From contig NZ_BDAU01000011.1 of assembly GCF_001612615.1 (NCBI RefSeq), positions 62,001-126,000 of the forward strand: a stretch of DNA of 64,000 bases, read 5' to 3'. The stretch comes from Nocardia amikacinitolerans NBRC 108937. Its GTDB lineage: Bacteria > Actinomycetota > Actinomycetes > Mycobacteriales > Mycobacteriaceae. The notes under the pieces were generated by a model. The model saw nothing but the letters and a program-made list of their open reading frames with translations, made no database searches and was not told the origin of the DNA. This document shows, piece by piece, positions 35,691 to 45,693 of the stretch. The translations under genes and the position numbers were made by a program. Position 1 is the stretch's first letter, and every line of letters begins with the position of its first letter.

Positions 35691-38600
35691 ATGAATGGTG
35701 CCATGATTGACCACAGAGACTCCGGGCTGGGCGGATTGATTGCGATCGTAGGCATGGACTGTCGTTTCCCCGGCGCCGATGATCCGGATGAGTATTGGAA
35801 GATTCTTTCCGAAGGACGACACGTCTCCTTCGACCTTCCCACGGAACGCGGATGGGATCTTCGTCGCGTGTACAACGAGGACCCGTCCGTCGAGGGATCC
35901 ACGTATATCCAACGGGGTGGCTTCCTACGGAATATCGGCGACTTCGATGCCACCTTGTTCGGGATCGGCCCGCGCGAGGCCGCTTCGATGGATCCGCAAC
36001 AACGGATGCTGCTGGAAAGTTCTTGGCTGGCGCTGGAACGTGCGCGCTTGAGCCCACGGTCGTTGAGCAGTCTCCGCTCCGGCGTTTATGTCGGGGCGAC
36101 CGACAGCTATTACGGCCTTGCGGGCTCGAGAATCCCTGGCCTGGAACGGCATCTGCTGATGGGCACGATGCTGAGTGCGACCTCGGGAAGGATCGCCTAT
36201 GCCCTTGGCCTGAACGGCCCTGCCATCACAGTGGATACAGCCTGCTCGTCCGCTCTGGTGGCCGTGCACTTGGCGATTCGAGCACTCCGGTCAGGTGAGT
36301 GTGACGTAACGATCGTCGGCAGTGCCACCGCGATTTCCGATCCTTCGATGCTGGCACGATATTCGCGGCACAGGGTCCTCTCGGTGGATGGGTACTCGCG
36401 CGGGTTCTCCGCGGACGGCAACGGATTCGCTCCGGCGGAGGGTGTTGCGTCGTTGGTCTTGATGCCGTTGGAGCGGGCCGAACTCCTCGGGAAGCCGGTG
36501 CTTGCGGTGATCCGAGGCAGCGCGGTCAACGAGGACGGGGCCAGTGCCACTCTGCAGGCGCCGAACGGGCGTGCGCAGCAGGCGGTGATCGATGCCGCAC
36601 TCGACGACGCCGGTTTGCTTCCCCAGCACATCGGCGCGATCGAAGCGCACGGTCCAGGAACTCCGCTCGGCGACGCCACCGAGGCCGCGACTCTGCAGAC
36701 CAGTTACGCACGGCACCACTCCGCGGACGACCCGTTGTGGGTAGGTTCGGTCAAATCGAACATCGGCCACACACTGGCCGCAGCCGGTCTCGCGGGTCTC
36801 ATCAAGATGGTGCTGGCGCTACAGCACGAACGGTTGCCCGCCACGCTGCATGTGGAGAACCCCATCGCGGGGGTGGACTGGTCGGCAGGGGGGATGCGGC
36901 TGCTGCGTCAGCCTCGTCCCTGGCCGCGAACGACCGGACCGCGTCGCGCCGGCGTCCTGTCGTACGGGATCACCGGCACCAACGCCCACGTGATCCTCGA
37001 AGAAGCTCCCGCGCCCGCCGGTGTCAGGCGTCAGACCCGGCGCCGGCGCGAGCCTTCTCCGTTGCGGCAGCAAATACCGATGTTGCCGCTGTATGCGGCG
37101 TCGCCGTCCGCTCTCGTCGCACAAGCCACGGCGCTCGCTCAGCACGCGCGGAGCCGGCGGGACCTCTCCGAGGTGGATCTCAGCTGGTCGCTGGGCACCA
37201 CGCGCAGCGCTCTGACGCATCGAGCTGTTGTCACCGGAGGCGGGAAAGAGGAACTGATCGCGAGGCTGGATGCCTTCGCCGTGGCAGCGGTACCGGCCCC
37301 GCTCGGCGTTGCCGTGGGGCAAGTGAGGCACGGTCCGGGTCCGGTTTTCGTCTTCCCCGGCCAAGGGTCGCAATGGGTCGGGATGGGAGCCCGGCTGCTT
37401 ACCGACTCGCCCGTTTTCGCTCGATCGATGGCCCGCTGCGCCGAGGCTCTGCGACCTTACGCGAACTTCGACGTCATGGAAGTGTTGCGCGGAGAACGGA
37501 ATGCGCCGGTCGAGCGTGCCGAGGTGATCCAGCCGCTCCTGTTCGCCATGTACGTGTCGCTGGCCGAATTGTGGCAGAGCCTCGGTGTTACTCCCGCCGC
37601 CGTCATCGGGCACAGTCAAGGTGAGATCGCCGCAGCTCATGTAGCCGGCGCCCTCACACTCGATGGGGCCGCCCGCGTGGTTGCGCTGCGCAGCGCCGCT
37701 CTGCGGGCCGTCGACAGGCGAGGGGCCATGGCGTCCCTGGTGGCGCCCGCCGATCGCGCGCGGGAATTGCTGTCTCGGTGGAACGACCGGCTCGAGGTTG
37801 CGGTGGTCAATGGACCGTCGGCCACCGTGGTTGCCGGCGATGCCGAAGCGATGACGCGGTTTCTGCAGCAGTGCGAACACGACGGTGTCGAGAGTCGGCT
37901 ACTACCCGTGGATTACGCTTCCCACAGCCGGCATATGGAGACGCTGCGCGATCGTATACTCGCCGATCTCGCGGGGATCACACCGCGTGAAGCCCGGCTG
38001 CCCATCATCTCCTCGACCACCGGCGAGATCGTCGATTCGACCAGTCTGGATGCTTCGTACTGGTTCGAAAACCTCCACCGGACTGTGCATTTCGACGACG
38101 CGATACGTCGTGCGCTGACCGCGGGATATCGGCAATTCATCGAGGTGTCGCCGCATCCCGTACTGACCGGCGCCATCGCCGAAATCGCCTCCGCGGTCGA
38201 CATCGACGCCGGGGTCACTGGCACGCTTCAGCGCGGGCGAGGAGGAGGTGCGGACTTTCTCGCCGCCATCGCCGCCGCGCACGCACAGGGTGCCGATGTC
38301 GATTGGGAGGCACTGTATCCCGGTGCCCGCGAGATCGACCTGCCCACGTATTCGCTTCAACGTCGGTCCTACTGGCTACCCACGACGAGTACCGCACGGA
38401 CTATGCGAGCGGGATCTTTCGACGTTGCGGATCACCCGTTGCTCACCGCCACCACCGACCTTTTCGACGGCGGCACGGTGTGTATCGGCCACCTCGATGT
38501 GAAAGAACAGTCGTGGCTGGCGGACCACAAGGTCTTCGACCGGGTCGTCGTGCCGGCTACCGCGACGGTCGAAATTCTTGCCTGGTGCGCTTCGAGGGCC

Positions 38601-41600
38601 GGCGGAAGCGGGGTGCAGGACCTGGTCCTGAGTTCTCCTTTGCTTCTTACCGACACAGCAGTCGATATCCAGGTGATGTGCAGCCCGGTGGGAAAGGACG
38701 GCCGCCGACGGTTAACCCTGCACTCCCGCGAACACGGGGACAAAGGGCCATGGCGCTGCCATGGTGAGGCCGCGACAACAGTCACCGCGGAAACCCCGGG
38801 CAATGCCGAGGACGCCCCACAGGAGCAAGTGTGGCCCCCGCGAGGAAGTCGTCGCGTATCGGTGGACGGAGGTTATCGCGCGCTACGAGACAGGGGCTAC
38901 GACTACGGTTTCGCCTTCCAGAACCTGACGTCTGTGTGGAGCAAAGACACCACGCTGTACGTCGAAGTCCATCCGGGGCACCAACAGCGCGCGCACACCG
39001 AGGGCTTCCCTGTTCATCCCGCTCTGCTCGACTCGATCCTGCATGCTCTGCTGCTGACCGGATCCGAGCGGGGCACCGTTTTGCCGTACTCGATCGGATC
39101 CGCGCGGATACTGCCGCGGAGGGCCACCGATCTGCGCGCCACGATAAGCCCGGCCGGACAGGACCGCTACCACGTTCGGGTGACCGATCCCGAGGGAAAC
39201 CCTGTCGCGGATTTCCAAGATCTACTCCTGCGTCCGGTGACGGAGCGTGGGTTTCGCAGGATGCTCGCCACTGGCGCTCGCCATGCGTTCCGATTGCTCT
39301 GGCGGCCGGTGGATTTGGGCAGCGACAGGGAAGAGGATTGTTCACGATGGACGGTTGTCGGCGCACGCCGTGACCTTCCGGGCGCGGATGTTCACCCCGA
39401 TGCCCGCTCGTTGTCCCTCGCGCTCCAGAACGGGCGATGCGTACCGGAAGTCGTCTTGCTCGATCTTCGTTCCTCGACTCAGGTGAACGAGCTGCCAGGC
39501 GAAACCGCACTGCGTGAACACCTTTCGCGTCTGATGGTCGATGCGCAGACACTTCTGTCCGAAGGTCCGCTCGACAAATCGCTGATAGTCTGCGTCACTC
39601 GCCGCGCCCACAGCGCGAGCATCGCCGAGAGCGTGCCGGACGCGATCGGAGCAGCATGCGCAGGCATGATGCGCTCGGTCCTGAGCGAGAATCCGGGCCG
39701 TCTGCAGTTGATCGATCTCGACACCGGCCCGCTCGATCACCGGTTGATGATCGCCGCGATCGGCGCGGGCCATCCGCAGATGGCGCTGCGCGGCGCGAGG
39801 GCGTTCGTCCCACGGCTCGCTCCGGCGGTCGATGATCTGCTCCGGCCGCCCGCCATCGAGCAACCATGGAGGCTGGTCCGAGGTCGGGACAAGACCTTGG
39901 ACAGTGTCATCGCCGCACCGGCACCCGACCTCACCGTGCCGCTCGAGCCGGGCCAAGTGCGGATCCGCGTGCTGGCCACCGGCGTGAACTTCCGTGATCC
40001 CCTCGTCGCTCTCGGCATCCTCGACGAGACCGCACTCGGTTTCGAAGTGGCCGGTGAAGTCGTGGAGGTGGGCGAGCAGGTCGGCGACGTAGAACTCGGT
40101 GCACGTGTCGCCGCGGTGGTGCTGCACGCGGGATCGAGGCCGGGCGGCTACGGACCCTTCGTCGTCGTCGACCGACGTGCCCTGCTCACTGTGCCCGCGC
40201 ACTGGAGTCATGCCCAGGCCGCCGGCGCGCCCATCGTCTTCCTCACGGCCTACCACGCGCTCGTCGAGCTCGCGGAGGTCAAACCGGGCATGCGGGTTCT
40301 GATTCACTCGGCGGCGGGCGGAGTGGGCATGGCCGCTGTCCAGATCGCGGCCATGCTCGGAGCGGAGATCTACGCGACCGCGAGTCTCCCCAAGCAAGGG
40401 GTCGTCGAGGCGATGGGGATCCCGAGAGAACGGATCGCCGATTCCCGCACCCTCGGGTTCGAGCATCAGTTCAACGAGGTCACCGGTGCCACCGGCGTCG
40501 ATGTCGTCCTCGGCAGCCTGGCAGGCGAAGCGGTCGATGCTTCGCTACGGCTCCTACGGCCCGGCGGGATCTACCTGGAGATGGGTAGGACCGACCTCAG
40601 AGATCCAGCTACTGTCACCGTCGCGTATCCCGAAATCACCTACGCGAGTATCGACATCGCGGTACTTCCCATATCCCAGGTGGAGGTAATCCTTGACCAC
40701 CTCCAATCGCTGTTCGCAGACGGTCTTCTGAGCCCGCTGCCCGTCCAAGCCTGGAACATCGGCCACGCGCGGGAAATACTGCGATACCTCAGCCAGGGGC
40801 ACAGCACGGGCAAGCTCGTTCTGACGCAACCCGTTTCGCTCGTTCCCGAAGAGACCGTCCTGATAACCGGCGGCACGGGAAGTCTGGGTGGATTGCTCGC
40901 GCGCCATCTCGTCACCGCGCACGGTTGTCGCCATCTCGTCCTTCTCAGTCGCCAAGGCGACCAGGCGGCCGAGGCCCGGAAACTGGCAGAGGAACTCAGT
41001 GAGATGGGTGCGGAGATCATCTTGGCGGCGTGCGATGTTTCAGACCGCGCCGCTCTGTCCGCGGTGATCCGGAACATCCCGTCGCGCCACCCTCTTGGCG
41101 CTGTCGTTCATGCCGCGGGGATCTTGGACGATTGTCTGTTCACCGACCTGACTCTCGATCGGCTCCACGGGGTTCTGTCGTCCAAAGCGATCGCCGCGCG
41201 ACATCTCCACGAGCTCACCGCGGAAATGAACCTGCGCGCTTTCGTGATGTACTCATCGATCGCCAACGTCGTTGGCACGGCCGGACAAGCGAACTACGCG
41301 GCAGCGAACGCCTTCCTCGATGCGCTTGCCTATCACCGGCACAGCGTCGGCCTGCCTGCCACCTCCATCGCGTGGGGACTGTGGCAGCAATCCAGTGCGC
41401 TCACCGCCCACCTCGACGACACCGACCGAGCACGTCTCGCCCGGCACGGTCTTGCCCCACTCGACACCGCGGGCGCTCTGGCCATCTTCGACATGGCACT
41501 CGAGCTGGACGAGCCTCTTCTCGCCGCGACGGCGCTGTCGCCCATCGACCCCAGTACGCCGCTCGCAGCTGTATTGGCCGATCTGCCTCGACAACTCACG

Positions 41601-41954
41601 CCTTCGTCTGCCGGCGACGGGTCCGGCTCCTCCGCGGAAGACCTCCCGCGACCGGAGCTCATCGAGCTGCCACCCGGCGACCGAGTCAAAGCGCTGACCA
41701 CCTTGATTCGTACCCACGCCGCTCTCGTGCTGGGACACCAGGATCCCGACGCGCTCGCGGCGGACCGCACCTTCCGAGACGCCGGGTTCGACTCGCTGTC
41801 CAATGTGGAACTGCGCACTCGGCTCAGCAGCGCTACCGGCGTCCGGCTCACGGTCGCGGTCATCCTGGACCATCCCACTCCGACTCGACTCGCCGTCTAC
41901 ATCAACGAGGTTCTCGACCACGACCGTCGCTCCCGGCTCGTCGACCTCCCGTAG
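35691..41954 (+). CDS. Type I PKS, KS-AT-DH-ER-KR-ACP, MAS-like
   Basis: 2087 residues, close to mycocerosic acid synthase (~2100) in size and domain order. The KS has TACSSA with Cys185 and KSNIGHTLAAAG, but the histidine loop reads EAHGPGTPLGD instead of EAHGTGT. The AT has GHSQGEIAAAH (Ser642) and YASH, both signs of methylmalonyl-CoA use. The DH has LADHKVFDRVVVP: the catalytic His is present but the usual Gly of HxxxGxxxxP is Asp; the second motif HPALLDSILHA is present. The ER has HSAAGGVGMAA. The KR has GGTGSLGG, YSS and NYAAAN, with an LDD motif (B-type). The ACP has GFDSLS (Ser near 2037). There is no thioesterase, so release needs another enzyme. Expected product: a saturated, methyl-branched acyl chain, made iteratively by analogy with MAS. 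Confidence 0.94.
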   Translation: MNGAMIDHRDSGLGGLIAIVGMDCRFPGADDPDEYWKILSEGRHVSFDLPTERGWDLRRVYNEDPSVEGSTYIQRGGFLRNIGDFDATLFGIGPREAASMDPQQRMLLESSWLALERARLSPRSLSSLRSGVYVGATDSYYGLAGSRIPGLERHLLMGTMLSATSGRIAYALGLNGPAITVDTACSSALVAVHLAIRALRSGECDVTIVGSATAISDPSMLARYSRHRVLSVDGYSRGFSADGNGFAPAEGVASLVLMPLERAELLGKPVLAVIRGSAVNEDGASATLQAPNGRAQQAVIDAALDDAGLLPQHIGAIEAHGPGTPLGDATEAATLQTSYARHHSADDPLWVGSVKSNIGHTLAAAGLAGLIKMVLALQHERLPATLHVENPIAGVDWSAGGMRLLRQPRPWPRTTGPRRAGVLSYGITGTNAHVILEEAPAPAGVRRQTRRRREPSPLRQQIPMLPLYAASPSALVAQATALAQHARSRRDLSEVDLSWSLGTTRSALTHRAVVTGGGKEELIARLDAFAVAAVPAPLGVAVGQVRHGPGPVFVFPGQGSQWVGMGARLLTDSPVFARSMARCAEALRPYANFDVMEVLRGERNAPVERAEVIQPLLFAMYVSLAELWQSLGVTPAAVIGHSQGEIAAAHVAGALTLDGAARVVALRSAALRAVDRRGAMASLVAPADRARELLSRWNDRLEVAVVNGPSATVVAGDAEAMTRFLQQCEHDGVESRLLPVDYASHSRHMETLRDRILADLAGITPREARLPIISSTTGEIVDSTSLDASYWFENLHRTVHFDDAIRRALTAGYRQFIEVSPHPVLTGAIAEIASAVDIDAGVTGTLQRGRGGGADFLAAIAAAHAQGADVDWEALYPGAREIDLPTYSLQRRSYWLPTTSTARTMRAGSFDVADHPLLTATTDLFDGGTVCIGHLDVKEQSWLADHKVFDRVVVPATATVEILAWCASRAGGSGVQDLVLSSPLLLTDTAVDIQVMCSPVGKDGRRRLTLHSREHGDKGPWRCHGEAATTVTAETPGNAEDAPQEQVWPPRGSRRVSVDGGYRALRDRGYDYGFAFQNLTSVWSKDTTLYVEVHPGHQQRAHTEGFPVHPALLDSILHALLLTGSERGTVLPYSIGSARILPRRATDLRATISPAGQDRYHVRVTDPEGNPVADFQDLLLRPVTERGFRRMLATGARHAFRLLWRPVDLGSDREEDCSRWTVVGARRDLPGADVHPDARSLSLALQNGRCVPEVVLLDLRSSTQVNELPGETALREHLSRLMVDAQTLLSEGPLDKSLIVCVTRRAHSASIAESVPDAIGAACAGMMRSVLSENPGRLQLIDLDTGPLDHRLMIAAIGAGHPQMALRGARAFVPRLAPAVDDLLRPPAIEQPWRLVRGRDKTLDSVIAAPAPDLTVPLEPGQVRIRVLATGVNFRDPLVALGILDETALGFEVAGEVVEVGEQVGDVELGARVAAVVLHAGSRPGGYGPFVVVDRRALLTVPAHWSHAQAAGAPIVFLTAYHALVELAEVKPGMRVLIHSAAGGVGMAAVQIAAMLGAEIYATASLPKQGVVEAMGIPRERIADSRTLGFEHQFNEVTGATGVDVVLGSLAGEAVDASLRLLRPGGIYLEMGRTDLRDPATVTVAYPEITYASIDIAVLPISQVEVILDHLQSLFADGLLSPLPVQAWNIGHAREILRYLSQGHSTGKLVLTQPVSLVPEETVLITGGTGSLGGLLARHLVTAHGCRHLVLLSRQGDQAAEARKLAEELSEMGAEIILAACDVSDRAALSAVIRNIPSRHPLGAVVHAAGILDDCLFTDLTLDRLHGVLSSKAIAARHLHELTAEMNLRAFVMYSSIANVVGTAGQANYAAANAFLDALAYHRHSVGLPATSIAWGLWQQSSALTAHLDDTDRARLARHGLAPLDTAGALAIFDMALELDEPLLAATALSPIDPSTPLAAVLADLPRQLTPSSAGDGSGSSAEDLPRPELIELPPGDRVKALTTLIRTHAALVLGHQDPDALAADRTFRDAGFDSLSNVELRTRLSSATGVRLTVAVILDHPTPTRLAVYINEVLDHDRRSRLVDLP

Positions 41955-41984
41955 ATGGGGTAATCGCTTTCGAAGGGAAAACAA

Positions 41985-42638
41985 ATGCCAACAGGCGACA
42001 ACATGCCGCGCGTCTCCGCGCGAACGGTCGACGGAAACGATATCGAGGTTCGAAACTTTCGGTTATCCGATCTGGATCAATTGGTGGATATGGAGCGCGC
42101 CAAGTGGGACCACGAACAGGGCGCGACAGCGGAGGAATTGTTCGAGAGAATCGATCAGCTACCCCAGCACGCCGCAGGTGCGTTCGAGCGGGGTGCGGGC
42201 AGGCTCCTCGCATCCATGTTCGCTCGACCCGTCACGATGACGACGATTCGCGAGTCGGAAAGCTGGCGGGCGTGCGCCTACGCGCCATTGCCCCCGCCCG
42301 GCAGTACCGACTGCCTGTTCGGCGTGAGTCTGACCAGCACCAGCGCCGGCGCGGCGGAAGCTCTGTTTCGCGCCTTCTTGCCGCAACTGGCACTACTGGG
42401 TTATCGGAACCTGTACGGGGGGTCGACCGTTCCTGGACTACGCGAATGGATCAAGGCCAATCCGGAGGGTTCGCCCACGTCGTATGTCTATGCGACAAAT
42501 GAGGATGGGCTGCCCCTGGATCGGCAGCTGCGCTACTACCACTTGAACGGTTTCCGGACGATCATCGCGCTCAAGCCCAACTACTTTCCGCACCCGCAGT
42601 CCCTCGACTACGGGGCCGTCATCCATCGGAGTCTTTGA
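41985..42638 (+). CDS. GNAT-family acyltransferase
   Basis: 217 residues after a GAAGGG site. It has the GNAT beta-alpha layout, with a C-terminal YYHLNGFRTI segment typical of the last strands. Situated directly after the PKS, which lacks a thioesterase, it may load, transfer or release the acyl chain, or acylate an amine of the product. The acetyl-CoA loop (Q/RxxGxG/A) is not textbook, so substrate and direction are open. Confidence 0.7.
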   Translation: MPTGDNMPRVSARTVDGNDIEVRNFRLSDLDQLVDMERAKWDHEQGATAEELFERIDQLPQHAAGAFERGAGRLLASMFARPVTMTTIRESESWRACAYAPLPPPGSTDCLFGVSLTSTSAGAAEALFRAFLPQLALLGYRNLYGGSTVPGLREWIKANPEGSPTSYVYATNEDGLPLDRQLRYYHLNGFRTIIALKPNYFPHPQSLDYGAVIHRSL

Positions 42639-42688
42639 TCGAGTTGCGGGCCACTGCACGAGACGCAGGGGAAGGGGAGAAGGGAAAT

Positions 42689-43486
42689 ATGCCGCAGCTA
42701 CGACCTGCGACCGCGCCGTTGAGCGAGTACATCGCCAAGCGAGAACCTGCGTTCTTTCCGGGGCTGGCCGCCGGCTGGCCTGCCGTGCAGCGGTGGGAAT
42801 TTCACTTCCTCGGAAGGCTACGGCCGGAGCTGTCCATCGAATTGGTTCGAGGAGACCGGGAGAGCGCCGCGACGCACTTCACCGAGTCGACGCTGGGAGC
42901 GTACATGGAGCTCCTCGCCAGCGACGATTCCGGCGAGGAATCCTTGTACCTCAAAGAATTCAACCTGCTGCGGTGGTTCCCGCAGCTGCGGTCCGACATA
43001 TCTGCTCGAAAGGAGCTCTTCCCGCGGCGGGTGTTCTCGCCACCTCCCGGAGTCTGGGTGGGTCCCGCTGATGCGCGCACCGGCGCTCACTACGACCTAC
43101 TGGGAAACATCGCGGTGGTAATCCGCGGGAACAAGCGTTTCCGCATCGCTCCTCCCGGTTTCGTCGAACGGGCCGATGCGTTGTCGACGAAGTACGACCC
43201 ATGGGCGCGCCTTTCGGCCCTACCGCTGGTCGAGATAGCCGCCGCGACGCGAACTTCGGAAGAGAGTCTGTACGAAGTCGAACTCGGGGCCGGAGATGTG
43301 CTTTACGTACCAGATCATTGGTGGCATGAAGTCTACAATCGCTCGGCCAGCATCCTGTTGAGCGGCTTCTTCGGCACCTACCAACACGTCGCGATGTGCG
43401 CGATCCGGGTCGCTGCGCGCCACCTGGCACACCTCGCGCGCCTCGACGGCGGCACCGCGTGTACCTGTCATGAAACTGTCGGCTGA
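42689..43486 (+). CDS. JmjC/cupin_8-like Fe(II)/2-oxoglutarate hydroxylase
   Basis: 265 residues from ATG 42689, chosen because AAGGGGAGAAGGGA lies just before it; a TTG at 42635 overlapping the GNAT stop is possible. It has a cupin core with HxD at H134-D136 (GAHYDLLGN) and the distal histidine in DHWWHEVYN (H213 likely). Lys150 in GNKRF is placed as the usual 2-oxoglutarate contact. The family (FIH/JMJD-like) hydroxylates amino acid side chains, peptides or carrier-bound substrates. The next gene is a free ACP, so an ACP-bound substrate is a fair guess. Confidence 0.85.
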   Translation: MPQLRPATAPLSEYIAKREPAFFPGLAAGWPAVQRWEFHFLGRLRPELSIELVRGDRESAATHFTESTLGAYMELLASDDSGEESLYLKEFNLLRWFPQLRSDISARKELFPRRVFSPPPGVWVGPADARTGAHYDLLGNIAVVIRGNKRFRIAPPGFVERADALSTKYDPWARLSALPLVEIAAATRTSEESLYEVELGAGDVLYVPDHWWHEVYNRSASILLSGFFGTYQHVAMCAIRVAARHLAHLARLDGGTACTCHETVG

Positions 43487-43545
43487 TTTCGTCATCCAAT
43501 CCGGTTCAGGCGCAGGCGGCGCCGCTTTTCCGACAAGGAGCACTG

Positions 43546-43815
43546 ATGAGAGAGTTCGTCCTCGACGACCTGAGTCGGCTGTACCGGGCATGTGAGGGAG
43601 TCGACCTGGAACTCACCGAGAAGGCACTCGACCAGCCCTTCAGCGACCTCGGCCTGGACTCGCTCGGCACGATCGAATTGGCAGAACGAATACAACGGGA
43701 ATGGCATGTCCGCATGCCCATCCTGTTACCGAACGAGACCGTAGAGATTCTCCGGACTCCACGGCTCGCGCTCGAGTACGTCAACAAACTCTTGGCGTCG
43801 CAGGATAGGCAGTAG
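43546..43815 (+). CDS. Discrete acyl carrier protein
   Basis: 89 residues, start after GACAAGGAGCACTG. Phosphopantetheine attachment at Ser39 in DLGLDSLGTIEL. A second, free carrier beside a PKS that already has its own ACP suggests a separate loading step, or carrier-tethered oxidation by a neighbouring oxygenase or P450. Confidence 0.92.
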   Translation: MREFVLDDLSRLYRACEGVDLELTEKALDQPFSDLGLDSLGTIELAERIQREWHVRMPILLPNETVEILRTPRLALEYVNKLLASQDRQ

Positions 43816-43834
43816 AAGCGGAAGGAGGTCGCGG

Positions 43835-44290
43835 GTGACGCTATCGGTCGACGACTTGATCGAGACTCTTTACCGCGGTTTGAGTGGCGACGTCGGTCTA
43901 CTGGACGGCGTCATGGCCCCCGACTGGAGCGACGACTCATCCGGGCAGGCATCAGGACGTGACGAGATCGAAAGTCTCGTCGCCGCAATCAATCACGCCT
44001 TCTCTCGATTCACGATCGTCGTGCGGACGATCGTCGACGGACGCGGGGAGGACGGCAACGGGATGGTCGCGGTCCGCGGGGAGATGCGCGGCGTACACGC
44101 CGGAGAGTGGCTCGGTGTGCCAGCGACCGGAAGAGCGGTCCGAATCCGGATCCATGAATTCCACGAGATCGCCGACGGCCTCGTCGTTCGATCCTGGGGC
44201 CTCGAGGATTGGTTCGGTTGGCTTCGCCAGGTCGGTGCCGTCAGCGGCGATGGCCCCGGCAGCTATGAAGGGAAACAAGGCGTCTCATGA
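43835..44290 (+). CDS. SnoaL-like (NTF2-fold) protein
   Basis: 151 residues, start GTG with a strong GGAAGGAGG. Pattern of the SnoaL ester-cyclase family: the helix LIETLYRGLSGD, then RDEIESLVAAINHAF, then HAGEWLGVPATGRAVRI and HEFHEIADGLVVRSW. These enzymes act in ring closure, aldol or hydroxylation steps on polyketides. The start of the P450 gene overlaps its stop (ATGA). Confidence 0.85.
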   Translation: MTLSVDDLIETLYRGLSGDVGLLDGVMAPDWSDDSSGQASGRDEIESLVAAINHAFSRFTIVVRTIVDGRGEDGNGMVAVRGEMRGVHAGEWLGVPATGRAVRIRIHEFHEIADGLVVRSWGLEDWFGWLRQVGAVSGDGPGSYEGKQGVS

Positions 44291-45636
44291 CAGAGCTCTC
44301 CCGCGAGATACCGACTGCGCCGGGCGCCCGGCCTTTGATCGGCCATCTCGTGCCGTTCTTGAAGCAGCCGTTCACCTTTCTGGCTCAGCTGCCCGAACAC
44401 GGGGACCTCGTGAAGATCCGCCTCGGTCCGAAAGTGGCTGTCGTGATATGTGATCCAGGGCTGGCTCGCAAAGTGCTGGTAGACGATCGGACCTTCGACA
44501 AGGGGGGTCTCTTCCTGGAGCGAGAGCGGGAGTGGCTGGGCGAAAGTGTTGCCACGTGTACGCACAGCACGCATCGGCACAAGCGCCGCCTGGCGCAGCC
44601 TGCCTTTCATCCGAAACGTCTCGCGGACTACGCGCACACGATGACCTCTCAGATAGCCTCCGTCGTAGACGGTTGGCGTTCTGGTCAGGTCCTCGACGTC
44701 TGTCCCGAGATGTTCACCATCACCTCGCGGGTATTCGGCGCCGCCATGTTCTCCAGTACCCTTCCGGCAGGCGTGCTGCATCAGGTGATCAGCGATCTCA
44801 CCACCACCTTCGACGGTACGTTTCAACGCACGTTGCTGCCCGACGCGATCAGCCGTGTGCCGATTCCCGGCACCCGACGGTACAACCACGCCAATCGTCG
44901 CTTACGGACGACGATGAACGACATCATTGCCGAACGCCGAGCGAGCGGCATCGACAACGGTGATCTGCTCTCGGCGCTCCTGACGGTCCACGACCGTGAG
45001 AGCGACGCGCGCGGCACGATCGACGACGATGTCAGCGATGCCGTCGTGACGTTCTTCGTGGCGGGAACGGAGACCACTTCCTCCGCGTTGGCGTGGGTGC
45101 TCTACCTACTTGCGAAACATCCCGAGGTCGAGGCGCAGCTACATGCCGAAATCGACAGCGTGCTCGCGGGACGGCAGCCCGATTACAGCGACATGGAGCG
45201 GCTGCGGGTGGCGACGAGGATCGTCACCGAAACCTTGCGTCTCTATCCCCCCGCATGGTTTTTCACACGCATCGTCACCGCCGGGGTCAGACTCGAGCCG
45301 TACGAGCTACCGGTCGGCAGCACTGTCGCCCTGAGCCCGTACCTCATCCACAGGCGGGCCGACCTCTACGACCGACCCGATCGTTTCGACCCGGACCGTT
45401 GGCTGCCGGAACGCGCCGCGGCGTCCCCCGGAGCCTTTTTGCCCTTCGGTGGTGGGGCGAGAAAGTGTATCGGGGAAGCCTTCGGGATGACCGAGGTCGT
45501 TCTGGCCTTGGTGACTATCGCGAGTCGCTGGCGGTTGCAGACCGTCGCCGGTTCGCGCGTTCGCCCGCCACTCTCCGTGTCATTGGTACCAGGAGGACTG
45601 CATCTGCGTGTTCTCGACCGCCGGGCGGGTCGATAA
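44287..45636 (+). CDS. Cytochrome P450
   Basis: 449 residues. The oxygen-binding I-helix reads AGTETTSS, the ExxR pair is in ETLRLYPPAWFFTR, and the heme loop FGGGARKCIG has the thiolate Cys394. The length and AGTETT make it a standard bacterial class-I type needing separate ferredoxin and reductase, which are not in this cluster. It is translationally coupled to the SnoaL-like gene. Expected role: hydroxylation or epoxidation of the polyketide. Confidence 0.95.
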   Translation: MTELSREIPTAPGARPLIGHLVPFLKQPFTFLAQLPEHGDLVKIRLGPKVAVVICDPGLARKVLVDDRTFDKGGLFLEREREWLGESVATCTHSTHRHKRRLAQPAFHPKRLADYAHTMTSQIASVVDGWRSGQVLDVCPEMFTITSRVFGAAMFSSTLPAGVLHQVISDLTTTFDGTFQRTLLPDAISRVPIPGTRRYNHANRRLRTTMNDIIAERRASGIDNGDLLSALLTVHDRESDARGTIDDDVSDAVVTFFVAGTETTSSALAWVLYLLAKHPEVEAQLHAEIDSVLAGRQPDYSDMERLRVATRIVTETLRLYPPAWFFTRIVTAGVRLEPYELPVGSTVALSPYLIHRRADLYDRPDRFDPDRWLPERAAASPGAFLPFGGGARKCIGEAFGMTEVVLALVTIASRWRLQTVAGSRVRPPLSVSLVPGGLHLRVLDRRAGR

Positions 45637-45693
45637 AGCTGAGACGAGTCGCGGCTTTCGGGCGTCGTGTCGCGATGTGAAGAGAGGTATTCG

